DNA of 64,000 nucleotides from Candidatus Marimicrobium litorale (GTDB lineage: Bacteria > Pseudomonadota > Gammaproteobacteria > Pseudomonadales > Halieaceae): the NCBI RefSeq assembly GCF_026262645.1, contig NZ_SHNO01000001.1:2852001-2916000 (forward strand), in the 5' to 3' direction. Every line of letters begins with the position of its first letter. The stretch's first letter is position 1. A program made the position numbers and the translations under genes. Shown here piece by piece: positions 18,632 through 28,362 of this stretch. Under the pieces are notes generated by a model, which ran no database searches, had not been told where the DNA came from, and saw only the letters and a list, made by a program, of their open reading frames with translations.

Positions 18632-21355
18632 ATGGATTCTGCCGCTACACCCCTCGTCCTGGTTGATGGCTCCTCCTATGTCTACCGGGCCTTTCATGCA
18701 TTGCCAATGCTCACCACATCCTCGGGTCAGAATACGGGAGCGGTGAGAGGCGTGACCAGTATGTTGCGCCGTCTGCTGGCAGACTACCCTGGCAGCCCGG
18801 TGGCCGTAGTATTTGATGCTAAAGGCAAAACCTTCAGAGATGATATCTACCCGGAATACAAAGCGAACCGCCCACCCATGCCGGACGAGTTGCGTGAGCA
18901 GATTGAACCCATCCATGAAATCGTCAAAGCGATGGGTTTGCCCTACATTTGCGAGCCGGGCGTAGAAGCAGACGACGTGATAGGAACCTTGTCTTGTGAG
19001 GCCAGCAGAAAAGGGCTTGCCGTCGTAATCTCTACTGGCGATAAGGATATGGCCCAGTTGGTGGACTCTCATACTACCCTGGTCAACACCATGACCCAGA
19101 CCATCATGGATGAAGCTGGCGTGCAGGAAAAGTTCGGTATACCGCCGTCGCTGATCATCGACTTTTTAGCCCTGATGGGCGACAAGGTGGACAATATCCC
19201 CGGAGTGCCCGGGGTGGGTGAAAAAACTGCGCTGGGGTTATTGCAGGGTTTGGGTAGTCTTGATGATATATACAACAATCTCGACAAGGTGGCGGCTCTT
19301 TCATTTCGTGGTGCCAAGACGATGGGCGCCAAGCTTGAAAAAGAGAGAGACAACGCTGACCTGTCCTACCGGTTGGCCACGATAAAAACCGATGTCCCCC
19401 TCGAGCTCACACTGGAACAGCTGAAAAATCAAACGCCCAACCGCGAAGACCTGGTTAAGTGGTTTACCAAACTGGAATTTCGCTCTTGGCTGGATGAGCT
19501 GCTTGACGATACTGAAACACCCGCGATAACTTTCGAGGAGCCCCCTGCTGTCGATTACGATATCGTTACAGACCAGTCTGCGTTCGATGCCTGGCTGAAG
19601 GCGCTAAAGGAATCAGAGCTCTTTGCCTTCGATACGGAAACCACCAGTCTCAATTATATGGATGCGCGAATCGTCGGGGTATCCTTTGCAATAGAACCAG
19701 GCCGGGCGGCCTATGTCCCGCTGGCGCACGATTATCTCGATGCTCCGCCGCAGTTGTCGCGAGACGATGTGCTTGCTGCCTTGAAACCACTGCTTGAGGA
19801 CAGCAGCGCGGCCAAGGTTGGACAGAATCTTAAATACGATGCCAGTGTGCTCGCTAACCACGGCATTACCCTGCGCGGCATCCGTTTCGACACGATGCTC
19901 GAATCCTATGTGCTTGATTCAACCGCCACCCGACATGATATGAATAGTCTTGCCCTGAAGTATCTGGGGCAGAGAACGATTCATTTCGAGGATGTTGCAG
20001 GTAAAGGGGCCAAGCAGCTTTCTTTTAATGAGGTCCGGCTTGAGGAGGCGGGCCCCTATGCCGCGGAGGACGCCGATATTACCTTGCGACTGCATGACCA
20101 CCTTTGGCACAAGCTAGAGGAGCAGGGCGATTTGAAGAATGTACTGGTAGATCTTGAGGTGCCGTTAGTCCCGGTGCTGTCGCGCATTGAGCGGGAGGGC
20201 GCGCTGGTATCGCGCGATCTCTTGCAAAAACAGAGCCTCGAACTGGGAGAGCGTTTAAAGGAACTTGAGTCTCAGGCGTATGACCTCGCGGGGCAGGCGT
20301 TTAATCTGGGCTCGCCTAAACAGTTGGGCGAGATTCTCTTTCAAAAACTGGAGCTGCCAGTAATCAAGAAAACACCAAAAGGTGCGCCCTCGACCGCCGA
20401 AGAGGTGCTCGCTGAGCTGGCGCTGGACTACCCGCTGCCAAAGCTGTTACTGGAATATCGCAGCCTCAGTAAACTAAAATCTACTTACACTGACAAACTC
20501 CCCCAGATGCTTAATAGCGTCACCGGTCGAGTCCATACCTCCTACCATCAGGCGGTAACGGCGACAGGTCGTCTGTCTTCTTCTGATCCTAACCTGCAGA
20601 ATATTCCGATTCGGACAGGCGAGGGCCGCCGCATTCGACAGGCCTTCATCGCGCCGCCCGGGCACAAGATTCTTGCGGCGGATTATTCACAAATTGAACT
20701 GCGGATCATGGCACACCTGTCCGCCGACACCGGCTTGCTGAATGCGTTTAAAGAAGGACAGGACGTTCACGCGGCGACGGCTTCAGAAGTGTTTGAAGTG
20801 TCGCTAGCAGCAGTGTCCGTAGACCAGCGCCGCAAAGCCAAGGCGATCAACTTTGGCCTGATTTACGGTATGTCAGCTTTTGGTCTCGCCAAGCAGTTAC
20901 ATCTCGGGCGAAGCGAGGCGCAGGAATATATCGACCGCTATTTCGCGCGTTACCCTGGCGTGGCGGACTATATGGACCGCACCCGTGCTCTGGCCAAAGA
21001 GCAGGGGTATGTGCAAACACTCTTTGGTCGACGGTTGTATCTGCCGGAAATCAATGCGCGCAATAAAATGCGTGTTCAGGCTGCCGAGAGGACTGCGATT
21101 AACGCGCCCATGCAGGGCACCGCTGCAGATATCATCAAGAGGGCCATGCTCTCTGTCGACGACTGGTTGCAGCAGGGCGATGTGCATGCCCGCATGATCA
21201 TGCAGGTACACGATGAGCTTGTGTTTGAGGTTGCCGAAGACGAGGTTGAATCTGTCAGCGATCGTATCTGCGCACTGATGTCAGGCGCCGCGGAGCTGGC
21301 GGTACCCCTGCTGGTGGAAGCGGGTGTGGGCGACAACTGGGATGAGGCACATTGA
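18632..21355 (+). CDS. polA: DNA polymerase I
   Basis: Repair and Okazaki-fragment polymerase. Three domains are present in 907 residues (E. coli 928): the 5'-3' exonuclease (about 1-290, with [12 protein letters not shown] and the [17 protein letters not shown] helix-hairpin-helix), an intact 3'-5' proofreading domain (FDTETTSL around residue 334 keeps the metal-binding D and E), and the polymerase domain with [24 protein letters not shown] and motif [11 protein letters not shown] near residue 858. The ATG at 18632 was chosen over upstream in-frame codons that lack similarity. It lies upstream of the ErsA/Spot 42-like sRNA as in enterics and Pseudomonas, but here a TonB receptor gene intervenes. 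Confidence 0.98.
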   Translation: MDSAATPLVLVDGSSYVYRAFHALPMLTTSSGQNTGAVRGVTSMLRRLLADYPGSPVAVVFDAKGKTFRDDIYPEYKANRPPMPDELREQIEPIHEIVKAMGLPYICEPGVEADDVIGTLSCEASRKGLAVVISTGDKDMAQLVDSHTTLVNTMTQTIMDEAGVQEKFGIPPSLIIDFLALMGDKVDNIPGVPGVGEKTALGLLQGLGSLDDIYNNLDKVAALSFRGAKTMGAKLEKERDNADLSYRLATIKTDVPLELTLEQLKNQTPNREDLVKWFTKLEFRSWLDELLDDTETPAITFEEPPAVDYDIVTDQSAFDAWLKALKESELFAFDTETTSLNYMDARIVGVSFAIEPGRAAYVPLAHDYLDAPPQLSRDDVLAALKPLLEDSSAAKVGQNLKYDASVLANHGITLRGIRFDTMLESYVLDSTATRHDMNSLALKYLGQRTIHFEDVAGKGAKQLSFNEVRLEEAGPYAAEDADITLRLHDHLWHKLEEQGDLKNVLVDLEVPLVPVLSRIEREGALVSRDLLQKQSLELGERLKELESQAYDLAGQAFNLGSPKQLGEILFQKLELPVIKKTPKGAPSTAEEVLAELALDYPLPKLLLEYRSLSKLKSTYTDKLPQMLNSVTGRVHTSYHQAVTATGRLSSSDPNLQNIPIRTGEGRRIRQAFIAPPGHKILAADYSQIELRIMAHLSADTGLLNAFKEGQDVHAATASEVFEVSLAAVSVDQRRKAKAINFGLIYGMSAFGLAKQLHLGRSEAQEYIDRYFARYPGVADYMDRTRALAKEQGYVQTLFGRRLYLPEINARNKMRVQAAERTAINAPMQGTAADIIKRAMLSVDDWLQQGDVHARMIMQVHDELVFEVAEDEVESVSDRICALMSGAAELAVPLLVEAGVGDNWDEAH

Positions 21356-21532
21356 TCCGGTTGCCCCGAAATAGCAATCGGCGATAGATTAAATGGAACG
21401 TTGTGTGTAACGCTCCATGTCGTGTGTTTCTCCTTCGCAGCGCCAACAACGGCTGCTTGAGGCAGCGATAGTCGCTATCCGGATTGAGCCAGAACTAAAG
21501 TAGCAGGGCCGAGTCGGCGGGTGTTGCTGGAG

Positions 21533-21564
21533 CTATGCGCTCCGGATATTTCCGGAACGCATAG
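21533..21564. repeat. near-perfect inverted repeat between polA and the TonB receptor gene
   Basis: CTATGCG and TCCGGA (21533-21546, one intervening base) pair with TCCGGA and CGCATAG (21551-21564) around a TATT loop, 13 pairs with one mismatch. It lies between convergent polA and TonB receptor genes, where a bidirectional terminator would be expected, but neither side has a T run. It could be a Rho-aided end, an mRNA 3' stabilising hairpin or a protein site. Confidence 0.5.
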
Positions 21565-21579
21565 TGAAGTACAAAGAGA

Positions 21580-23967
21580 CTAAAAATCTTTGCGGATCGT
21601 TAAACCCCAGGTGAGAGGCTCTGTGTAGTAAGCGATGTAACGGCCGGTTTGCGCAGGGGCATCGGCGATGGTGCTTGTATACATTTCATCGGTCAGGTTA
21701 CGGCCCCACAGAGTCAGCACGGTGTCCCAAGGCTCATAGCGGACGCCCACGCGAGCGTTAACCAAAGCGTAGGCGTCGTCGAATTTTTCCGGGTCGTTGT
21801 TGACGTCGGTCATGCGCTTGTCGGTCCAGATGTACTCCGCGTACACAAAGCCTTCCAGTGCATCGCTCAGACGGAAGTTCTGGTTACCAGTGACGACCAC
21901 AACATTTTCGGGATTGCCAGATAAGTCTCCGCCGCTTCGATCACAGGCTCCGGAAGGACCGTTAGGGTTCGGGTTGCCTGGATCAGGCTGACCCGTCTGC
22001 CAGGGCTGCCCGGTCCAGCAGGGGCCATCCTCAAAATTCTCATACTCGCCGTGGTTATAGGCGTATGCCAGTGTCAACGTGGTGGAGTCGGTAGCGGCCC
22101 AGTTCAGATCGATTTCACCGCCGTAGGTCTCTGCGGTGCCCGCATTGCTTAGAACAAATCCACCGCCCTGGAAGGAAACAGTCTGCAGGTTATCGGTATC
22201 TGTCTTATGCAATGCTACGTTTACCCTTAGAGCCTGCTCGGGGAATTCTGCTTTCATACCCACTTCGTACGACTTTGCCTCTTCGGCATCGAAGATGGGG
22301 TTGAAGGCCGGGTCGATGCGGTCTGTGTTAATACCACCGGATTTGTAACCCGTACCGTAGGACCCGTACAGCATGATTGCATCGGTCGCGAACCAGCTTA
22401 GCTTGACGGTCCCGGTGACCTTATTGTCATCAAAGTCTTCTTTGAGGTCGGGTGTCGGAGTCAGGGGCGGGAACGCAGTGAAACCCAAATTCCCTGTCGG
22501 ATCCCCTGGTATGGGGAAATCCTGAGTGAAGACATTCTCCATTTCCTTGTCTTCGTAGGTCCAGCGCAGGCCAGCCGTTAGTACTAATGCATCTGTCAGG
22601 TTGTAATCGGCCTGACCGAACACCGCGTAGCTTTCATGGGTCTGGTCGTTGAGGTCGCGGGAGCCTGTGTCGGCGATAAAAAATGAGCTTGGAAAGGTAG
22701 GCCCGAGAGCGATGATAGTGGTGTCTTTACCTACTGTTGTGGTGCGGTCGTTTTTCAGTTTCTGGTGGTAGTAATACAAACCAGCGACATAGTTGAGCTT
22801 ATCTGTATCACCGGTAATGCGAAACTCCTGTGTGAACTGCTCCTGGTCCGAATCATTGATTCGATAGGCGCCGTCGAGGTTAGTAAATAGGATGTCAGCG
22901 TCGTCGAAGGAGGAATGCTCCCGGTAGGCGGTAATGCTCGTGACGAGAAAGGGGTCTGTTTCCCAATCGACTTGTACCGAGACACCTTTATCGTCATTTT
23001 TGGATTTGGGCTCGCGGCCCGCGGTGACAACCTGGTCATCATCCCAGTCATTGCCGTTAAGTACTACGCCGCCTGCGTCGGCAATGTACTGATCGGTAGG
23101 CCCATTTGCTGGCGGCGGATTCCAATTCGGATTTGCGGGGAGCGTTCCGCCATCCTGTGGGAAGAAGTTATTCTTCCATGTGCCGGTGCCGCAGCAGACT
23201 TCATTGACTTTTGACTGGTCTATGATCGTGCGCACGGTCAGGTCGTCTGTCGGAGTATAGAGCGCTTGTAGACGCACCCCCCAGCGATCCCTGTCATTGA
23301 ACGCGTCGTTCTTTTTCACGCCATCTTGCCCTATCCAGTCGACATAGCCGTCACGGTTCATGTAAAAACCGGTACCGCGAACAGCCAGCACATCATCTAT
23401 GATGGTTAGCGACTTGGCGCCGCTCACACCGTAGAGATCGTAATCGCCGGCCGTTGCCTCGAGGAAACCGGTACCTTCAAAGTCAGGTGCCACCGAGTTT
23501 ATCTGCACTGCGCCTGCGGGAGTATTGCGACCGAACAGCGTACCCTGGGGGCCTCGCAGCACTTCCACTGACGCCACATCCAGCAAGTTATTGATCATGG
23601 ATCCCTGTCGAGCGCGGTAGACACCATCGACATAAAGCCCCACTGACGATTCCAGGCCGAAGTTCTGTGAGCTGGTGAATACGCCGCGGATAGAGAAGGT
23701 CGATGTCGTAGATGTCTGGCTTTGGCTAACGATCAGGCTGGGGGCATTGACCTGCAGGTCAAACATATCTTTCACGCCGGCTCTTTCGAGCATCTCCCCG
23801 GTGAAGGCCGAAACGGCTATGGGCACATCCTGGAGACTTTGCTCCCGTTTTTGGGCGGTAACAATCACCTCTTCAAGCATGCCTTGCGTTAAGGCCGGGC
23901 TGGCGGCCAGTGATCCAATCAGCAAGCCGGCGGCTAGCTTGCTGTATGAGAGTGCATGACGATTCAT
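21580..23967 (-). CDS. TonB-dependent outer membrane receptor
   Basis: Outer-membrane active transporter, 795 residues. A signal peptide (residues 1-28 or so, ending near ASPALTQG) is followed by a TonB-box-like EEVIVTAQKREQSLQDVP, the plug domain (IRGV, VGLYVDGVYRAR, VEVLRGPQGTLFGRNTPAG) and a 22-strand barrel ending in LTWGLTIRKDF with a terminal aromatic. This type is widespread in Sphingomonadales and marine gammaproteobacteria; the substrate cannot be read from sequence. ATG at 23965-23967 has GGGGAT upstream; an ATG 25 codons earlier would spoil the signal peptide. It stands alone between polA and the sRNA locus, and no neighbour gives a substrate clue. Confidence 0.92.
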   Translation of the reverse strand: MNRHALSYSKLAAGLLIGSLAASPALTQGMLEEVIVTAQKREQSLQDVPIAVSAFTGEMLERAGVKDMFDLQVNAPSLIVSQSQTSTTSTFSIRGVFTSSQNFGLESSVGLYVDGVYRARQGSMINNLLDVASVEVLRGPQGTLFGRNTPAGAVQINSVAPDFEGTGFLEATAGDYDLYGVSGAKSLTIIDDVLAVRGTGFYMNRDGYVDWIGQDGVKKNDAFNDRDRWGVRLQALYTPTDDLTVRTIIDQSKVNEVCCGTGTWKNNFFPQDGGTLPANPNWNPPPANGPTDQYIADAGGVVLNGNDWDDDQVVTAGREPKSKNDDKGVSVQVDWETDPFLVTSITAYREHSSFDDADILFTNLDGAYRINDSDQEQFTQEFRITGDTDKLNYVAGLYYYHQKLKNDRTTTVGKDTTIIALGPTFPSSFFIADTGSRDLNDQTHESYAVFGQADYNLTDALVLTAGLRWTYEDKEMENVFTQDFPIPGDPTGNLGFTAFPPLTPTPDLKEDFDDNKVTGTVKLSWFATDAIMLYGSYGTGYKSGGINTDRIDPAFNPIFDAEEAKSYEVGMKAEFPEQALRVNVALHKTDTDNLQTVSFQGGGFVLSNAGTAETYGGEIDLNWAATDSTTLTLAYAYNHGEYENFEDGPCWTGQPWQTGQPDPGNPNPNGPSGACDRSGGDLSGNPENVVVVTGNQNFRLSDALEGFVYAEYIWTDKRMTDVNNDPEKFDDAYALVNARVGVRYEPWDTVLTLWGRNLTDEMYTSTIADAPAQTGRYIAYYTEPLTWGLTIRKDF

Positions 23968-24168
23968 ATTTTTATCCCCAAGTTCGGTGGAGGCGAGATA
24001 GCCTTCCTTCCATGGTGTCTTTGCGGCCTTCATAATACTCACAATAGCCCGTAAAGGTATACCCCTCGGGATTCAGGGATTTGGGGCGCAGGCGGGTTTG
24101 CCGCTGGCTTTTGCAGGTCTGACGATGGGGCCAGAACAGGAAAAATGGAAAACGGTGGAGATCTAAAT

Positions 24169-24195
24169 GAACTTTCTGCTCCAAAGAGCATCTGA
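24169..24195 (+). promoter_or_regulatory. sigma-E/AlgU-type promoter of the sRNA
   Basis: GAACTT (24169-24174) and TCTGA (24191-24195) are separated by exactly 16 bases, matching the consensus of the extracytoplasmic sigma factor RpoE/AlgU (sigma-22). The published ErsA promoter of Pseudomonas is of this kind. It points away from engB's coding direction and into the predicted sRNA. A start site at about 24201-24204 is expected. Confidence 0.65.
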
Positions 24196-24201
24196 TCAGG
24201 G

Positions 24202-24318
24202 GTAGTGAGAGCTATGTCCCTGAGTGATTCAGCCTCTGAATCGCTGTTAGCTCGTCTCTTTCCCTAAGAGACCTTGTAGGCCCCGTCTGCTCCTTCACGG
24301 AGTGGGCGGGGCATTTTT
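24202..24318 (+). ncRNA. Spot 42/ErsA-like small RNA at the polA-engB locus
   Basis: In E. coli the sRNA Spot 42 (spf), and in Pseudomonas its positional relative ErsA, lie between polA and the convergent engB gene. Here the same gap carries no protein gene but has a sigma-E-type promoter (24169-24195), a 7-pair hairpin (GTCTCTT 24253-24259 with AAGAGAC 24265-24271) and a strong terminator of the same style as spf (GCCCC-rich stem plus T run, 24279-24318). That gives a transcript of about 117 nt. The U/C-rich TTTCCC around 24258-24263 is a plausible seed. Both sRNAs are Hfq-dependent regulators of membrane and carbon genes; regulation of the adjacent TonB receptor is possible but not shown. 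The 5' end is inferred from the promoter spacing. Confidence 0.65.
24279..24318 (+). terminator. intrinsic terminator of the sRNA
   Basis: GCCCCGTCTGCTCC (24279-24292) pairs along all 14 bases, including two GU pairs, with 24298-24311; the loop is TTCAC and TTTTTT follows at 24313-24318. It works only in the plus direction, although both flanking protein genes are on the minus strand, which is itself evidence for an independent plus-strand transcript. Confidence 0.85.
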
Positions 24319-24350
24319 TACCCGCCACGACGCCCTTGCGCCGCGCCCTC

Positions 24351-24977
24351 TTAACCCGTTAGCCACTTATCCAGTGTCGCCGTCAGCTCCTCATGGCCTG
24401 TATGCTTCAGGGCGGAGAACAGTTGCACGCTGGCGCGTTCGCCCAAGGGTTCAAGTGCGGAACGCACTTTCAGCAGGGTAGCGCTCGCCGCGCCCCGTTT
24501 CAGCTTGTCCGCCTTGGTCAGCAGGATATGCACGGGCATGTTTGCCGATTGCGTCCAGTCCAGCATTTGCTGGTCGAAAGGCTGCAGCGGGTGGCGAATG
24601 TCCATCAGTACGATCAATCCTCGCAGGCACTCGCGCTTCTGCAGATAATTCTCGAGTTGCCGCGTCCACTCCTGTTTGACTTTCAGGGGCACCTTGGCAA
24701 ACCCATATCCAGGCAAGTCCACCAGTCGCTGGCTCTCAGACAGCGTAAAAAAATTGATCAGCTGTGTACGTCCAGGTGTTTTGGAGGTCTTTGCGAGCTT
24801 GTTATTTGTCGTCAAGCTATTGATTGCGCTCGATTTTCCAGCATTAGACCGGCCCGCAAAGGCCACTTCCCAGCCCTCGTCCGGCGGGCACTGGTTGAGC
24901 TTGGCCGCGCTGGTGAGAAACTGGGCCCCACGGTAATTTGGCGTCTTTGGCGGGTGGTCCCGTCCGGATTCGGTCAT
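24351..24977 (-). CDS. engB: ribosome biogenesis GTPase EngB (YihA/YsxC)
   Basis: Essential small GTPase acting in 50S subunit assembly. G1 is GRSNAGKSS (residues 42-50), G3 is DLPGYG and G4 is TKAD. The 208-residue length is normal. The ATG at 24975-24977 gives [10 protein letters not shown]; another 23 codons are open upstream, but they cross the likely promoter of the divergent cytochrome gene and are not conserved. Position convergent to polA and the sRNA is the ancestral arrangement. Confidence 0.95.
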   Translation of the reverse strand: MTESGRDHPPKTPNYRGAQFLTSAAKLNQCPPDEGWEVAFAGRSNAGKSSAINSLTTNNKLAKTSKTPGRTQLINFFTLSESQRLVDLPGYGFAKVPLKVKQEWTRQLENYLQKRECLRGLIVLMDIRHPLQPFDQQMLDWTQSANMPVHILLTKADKLKRGAASATLLKVRSALEPLGERASVQLFSALKHTGHEELTATLDKWLTG

Positions 24978-25096
24978 TGGGGTGATTGCCTTTTTTGGTG
25001 TGATTATCTCGTATATAATGCCACAGCTTTTTTCGTCTGTTATCAAACGCTTGTAAGGTAGTTTGGTTTAGTCGCCCACAACGTAGAGGTTTTCCC

Positions 25097-25393
25097 ATGA
25101 AGAAGCTTTTCGCAGCAGTTTTGATGTGTTCGGCCCTCGGGGCCCAGGCCGCTGACGCGCCCGCCAAGTACCAGTCGTCCTGCTTCGCCTGTCACTACAG
25201 TGGTGCCGCCGGCGCGCCCAAAACCCATGACACTGCAGCATGGGCGCCCCGCATGGCCAAGGGCATGCCCACGCTAGTTCAGTCGGTCAAGGATGGCCTC
25301 AACGGGATGCCGCCAACAGGTCTGTGTGCTGATTGCACCGATGAAGAATACCAGGCGTTGATCGTGTTTATGGCGTCACCGGCATCACAGTAA
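25097..25393 (+). CDS. cytochrome c5-like class I cytochrome
   Basis: A 98-residue periplasmic cytochrome. Signal peptide residues 1-18 (ending in AQA) are followed by the heme motif CFACH, an axial methionine in GMPP and the extra cysteine pair CADC typical of cytochrome c5. Family members act as electron carriers to terminal oxidases. A TATAAT at 25014-25019 is a candidate -10 for this gene, with no good -35. The c4 gene follows 35 bases later, so the two carriers are likely co-expressed. Confidence 0.9.
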   Translation: MKKLFAAVLMCSALGAQAADAPAKYQSSCFACHYSGAAGAPKTHDTAAWAPRMAKGMPTLVQSVKDGLNGMPPTGLCADCTDEEYQALIVFMASPASQ

Positions 25394-25428
25394 AAACAGT
25401 TAACACTCACGCATTACCGGAATTTGAC

Positions 25429-26058
25429 ATGAAAAAACAAGCGATCCTGCTCTGCCTGACACTGGGCCTTGTATCGTCCGGCCTCGCAGCGGAGAGACCT
25501 GCTGGCGATGCGGCGGCAGGTAAGAACGAGGCGGCCACCTGCGTCGCATGCCATGGTGAGGATGGTAATGGTCCTGCGCCCTTTCCCAAGCTCGCGGGCC
25601 AGGGCGAGAAATATCTTTACAAGCAGTTGCAGGACATTCGCGATGGTGCGCGTATGGTGCCTACGATGATCGGGCAGGTGGACGACAAGAGCGACCAGGA
25701 GTTGGCGGATATCGCAGCGTATTTTTCCAGTCAGGAAACAAGCGGCGGCCAAACCGATCCGGCCCTGCTTGAGCTGGGTGCAAAGATTTATCGCAGCGGC
25801 GTGGCAGAACGCAACGTGGCGGCCTGTATTGCCTGTCACTCTCCCTCCGGGCAGGGTAACGCCCCGGGCGGCTTCCCTTCACTGGCAGGACAACATGCTC
25901 AGTATGTCGCAGACCAGCTGCGCGCATACCGCACGGGATACGACGACCCGTCGGGACGCACCAACGATGGCGATGCCAAGATCATGCGCAGCGTGGCGTT
26001 TGCCCTGAGTGATAGGGAGATTGAAGCGGTGTCGAGCTACGTATCAGGGCTGCACTAG
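25429..26058 (+). CDS. diheme cytochrome c4
   Basis: A 209-residue periplasmic protein with a signal peptide (residues 1-19) and two class I heme domains, with CVACH near residue 36 and CIACH near residue 132. The second half repeats the layout of the first, as in cytochrome c4. It carries electrons from the bc1 complex to heme-copper oxidases in related bacteria. It is placed right after cytochrome c5, an order also seen in Pseudomonas near polA/engB, and before dsbA. Confidence 0.93.
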   Translation: MKKQAILLCLTLGLVSSGLAAERPAGDAAAGKNEAATCVACHGEDGNGPAPFPKLAGQGEKYLYKQLQDIRDGARMVPTMIGQVDDKSDQELADIAAYFSSQETSGGQTDPALLELGAKIYRSGVAERNVAACIACHSPSGQGNAPGGFPSLAGQHAQYVADQLRAYRTGYDDPSGRTNDGDAKIMRSVAFALSDREIEAVSSYVSGLH

Positions 26059-26146
26059 GGCAGAAAAGAGTGTTTGCTGTATTTTTTGAGAACGATGGGT
26101 CTGTCCTGTTGTCCTACTCACTGGTGAATGGATTGTCGAGGGAATC

Positions 26147-26785
26147 ATGATCAAACAAATTTTATTGACGCTGTCTTTACTCACAATCGGCCTCGCGAAT
26201 GCTATAGCCGACAGTGCTGAAGCATATGTTTCAGGTACCCATTACGATGTGATCAATCCACCGATCCGGGTGGTAGAGCCCGGTAAAATCGAACTCGCAG
26301 AGTTTTTCTGGTACGGCTGCGGGCACTGTTACACCTTCGAGGCAGTGATTGGTCAATGGAAAAAAACCATGCCGGATGATGTCAGCTTCCGCGGTATCCC
26401 TGCCGTATGGCGAGGTGTCATGGAGCTGCATGCCAAAGCGTACTACACAGCCCAGGTGCTCGGTGTTCTCGATACCATGAACCCCGTTATTTTTCGGGCA
26501 ATGAACGAAGAACGCAAACCACTTGGCACTGATGCCGACATAGAAGCCCTGTTTGTGGCTAACGGTGTTTCCCGGGAAGACTTTAACAAGGCGTACAATT
26601 CGTTTGGTGTTAACAGCCAGGTGAGTCAGGGCGTCGCCGCTGCCAAGGGCGCACGGGTGACAGGCACTCCATCGCTAATGGTTAACGGTAAGTATCTGAT
26701 CAGCGCTGGGAAGGCTGGTGATCAGGCGGACATGCTGAAAGTGGCGGAATACCTCATCGAGCAGGAACGTCTATCGGCCAATTGA
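26147..26785 (+). CDS. dsbA: thiol:disulfide interchange protein DsbA
   Basis: Periplasmic oxidase that introduces disulfide bonds into exported proteins. A signal peptide (residues 1-21) precedes the thioredoxin fold with active site CGHC at residues 58-61 and the cis-proline loop VTGTPSLMVNG. The 212-residue length is typical. The CGHC dipeptide is the Pseudomonas-type variant of the enteric CPHC. dsbA downstream of cytochrome c4 is a standard arrangement. Confidence 0.95.
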   Translation: MIKQILLTLSLLTIGLANAIADSAEAYVSGTHYDVINPPIRVVEPGKIELAEFFWYGCGHCYTFEAVIGQWKKTMPDDVSFRGIPAVWRGVMELHAKAYYTAQVLGVLDTMNPVIFRAMNEERKPLGTDADIEALFVANGVSREDFNKAYNSFGVNSQVSQGVAAAKGARVTGTPSLMVNGKYLISAGKAGDQADMLKVAEYLIEQERLSAN

Positions 26786-26982
26786 TGGCGTGACCTTCGC
26801 CGTCGCAAAGAGCGGTGTTCGCTGTCCTGCACCCCTCAAAAACAAGGGCAGTAGTGGACGCCTGGATTTTCCGAAGCCCTCCCCCGATGCATAGCTCTGC
26901 GCCACTTGGCGCGAGAGGTATCTGTACTTTTGATGTCGTGCTGGCCTAATATCGGGGCGGATCATAGATAAGGGAGTTTGGT

Positions 26983-27891
26983 ATGGAATCACTGTTGATA
27001 TGGGCGGGCCTGGGCGTTGTCCTGATTGTCATCCTGAGCAAGATTGTCAGGATTGTTCCGCAGAACGAAGCATTTGTGGTCGAGCGTTTGGGTAAATACT
27101 CGGCGACGCTGGAAGCGGGTTTTCATATTCTGATTCCTTTCCTTGACCGTGTGGCATACAAGCATTCGCTGAAGGAGTTTGCCGTTGATGTGCCTCAACA
27201 GCAGGCCATTACCCGCGACAACGTCGCGCTCGGTGTCGACGGTGTGCTGTACATGCGGATAATGGACCCGAGGGCGGCCAGCTACGGCGTCGACAATCTT
27301 GGGTTTGCGATCACGCAGCTGGCCCAGACGACCATGCGTGCGGAGATTGGCAAGATCACGCTGGACCAGACGTTTGAGTCTCGCGAGTCGATTAATGCGC
27401 AAGTGACCAACGCTATTGACGAAGCATCCAATAGCTGGGGCACGAAAGTATTGCGCTATGAAGTGAAAGATATCGCGCCCCCTAGCAGTATTTTGGAAGA
27501 GATGGAAAAGCAGATGGCCGCAGAGCGTGAGCGTCGTGTTGCGGTCACGACATCAGAGGGCTATCGCGAGGCGCAGATCAATGAAGCGAACGGAGACAAG
27601 CAAGCTACCATTTTGCGCGCTCAGGGCTCGGCGGAGTCGGTGTTAATCGAAGCGCGTGCGCGGGCCGAGGCGATTAAAGCCATCTCTCAGGCGATTACTC
27701 AGGAAGGGGGCACTACTGCGGTTGCTCAGCAACTATCCGAGCAATACATTGCCGCTTTCGAAAAACTGGCGCGCAACGGCACTGTGGCTTTGATTCCTTC
27801 TGATGGCTCCGACGTATCGTCCGTGGTAGGCAAGGCGTTCACTGCATTCGAGACGCTCAAAGGACAGGTCGACCAAGCGGAGCAAATCTGA
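26983..27891 (+). CDS. qmcA: SPFH/band 7 membrane protein QmcA
   Basis: Inner-membrane scaffold of the stomatin/prohibitin family, 302 residues. One N-terminal helix (about residues 3-22) is followed by the band 7 domain (VPQNEAFVVERLGKYSATLEAG) and a coiled-coil region rich in Ala/Glu (KQMAAERERRVAVTTSEGYREAQ and repeats). It starts after AAGGGAG. nfeD begins one base after its stop; the pair forms the usual stomatin-NfeD operon, implicated in membrane quality control with FtsH in E. coli. Confidence 0.93.
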   Translation: MESLLIWAGLGVVLIVILSKIVRIVPQNEAFVVERLGKYSATLEAGFHILIPFLDRVAYKHSLKEFAVDVPQQQAITRDNVALGVDGVLYMRIMDPRAASYGVDNLGFAITQLAQTTMRAEIGKITLDQTFESRESINAQVTNAIDEASNSWGTKVLRYEVKDIAPPSSILEEMEKQMAAERERRVAVTTSEGYREAQINEANGDKQATILRAQGSAESVLIEARARAEAIKAISQAITQEGGTTAVAQQLSEQYIAAFEKLARNGTVALIPSDGSDVSSVVGKAFTAFETLKGQVDQAEQI

Positions 27892-27892
27892 C

Positions 27893-28339
27893 ATGGCAGC
27901 GGCCACACCTTTCTTCTTTTATCTGATAGCGGCGATCATTCTGATTGTTCTTGAGCTGCTTGTTTTTCAGCTCAGTGTATTCTGGTTATTATTCCTTGGG
28001 GCGGGCGCCCTGGCCGCTGCAGCTGTCGCGTTTGTCTACCAGGATGCCGGCTGGATACTGACAACCGCGGTGTTCGTCCTGAGTACTGCAGTGATCGCCT
28101 TAATGGCTTATCGGCCACTTAAGCGCTGGCAAAGTAGACCGGGTAAGATGCCGGGTAACGACGCCATTGGTCAGCAGGTGGTAGTGCTTAGTGACATCGG
28201 TCCCAGAGCTGCGGGTACAGTCCAGTGGTCAGGCACCGATTGGCGTGCTGAACTCGACGCGTCGACTGATATTGTTCTCGCGAAAGGCAGTACAGCAACC
28301 ATCATCGGGCTGGAGGGTATTACTCTCACAGTGGCATAG
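27893..28339 (+). CDS. NfeD family membrane protein (YbbJ-like)
   Basis: A 148-residue protein with three or four N-terminal membrane segments (residues 8-85) and a C-terminal OB-fold domain (GQQVVVLSDIGP ... ITLTVA), the short NfeD form. It is the normal partner of the SPFH protein just upstream (one-base gap). The operon ends 23 bases before the convergent FMN reductase gene. Confidence 0.9.
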   Translation: MAAATPFFFYLIAAIILIVLELLVFQLSVFWLLFLGAGALAAAAVAFVYQDAGWILTTAVFVLSTAVIALMAYRPLKRWQSRPGKMPGNDAIGQQVVVLSDIGPRAAGTVQWSGTDWRAELDASTDIVLAKGSTATIIGLEGITLTVA

Positions 28340-28362
28340 CCGAACCCACTTTCAGTCGTGTG

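Noticed and set aside
24279-24318. The terminator as an end signal for engB
   Set aside because: engB is transcribed on the minus strand, where the T run precedes the stem; the polarity fits only a plus-strand transcript.
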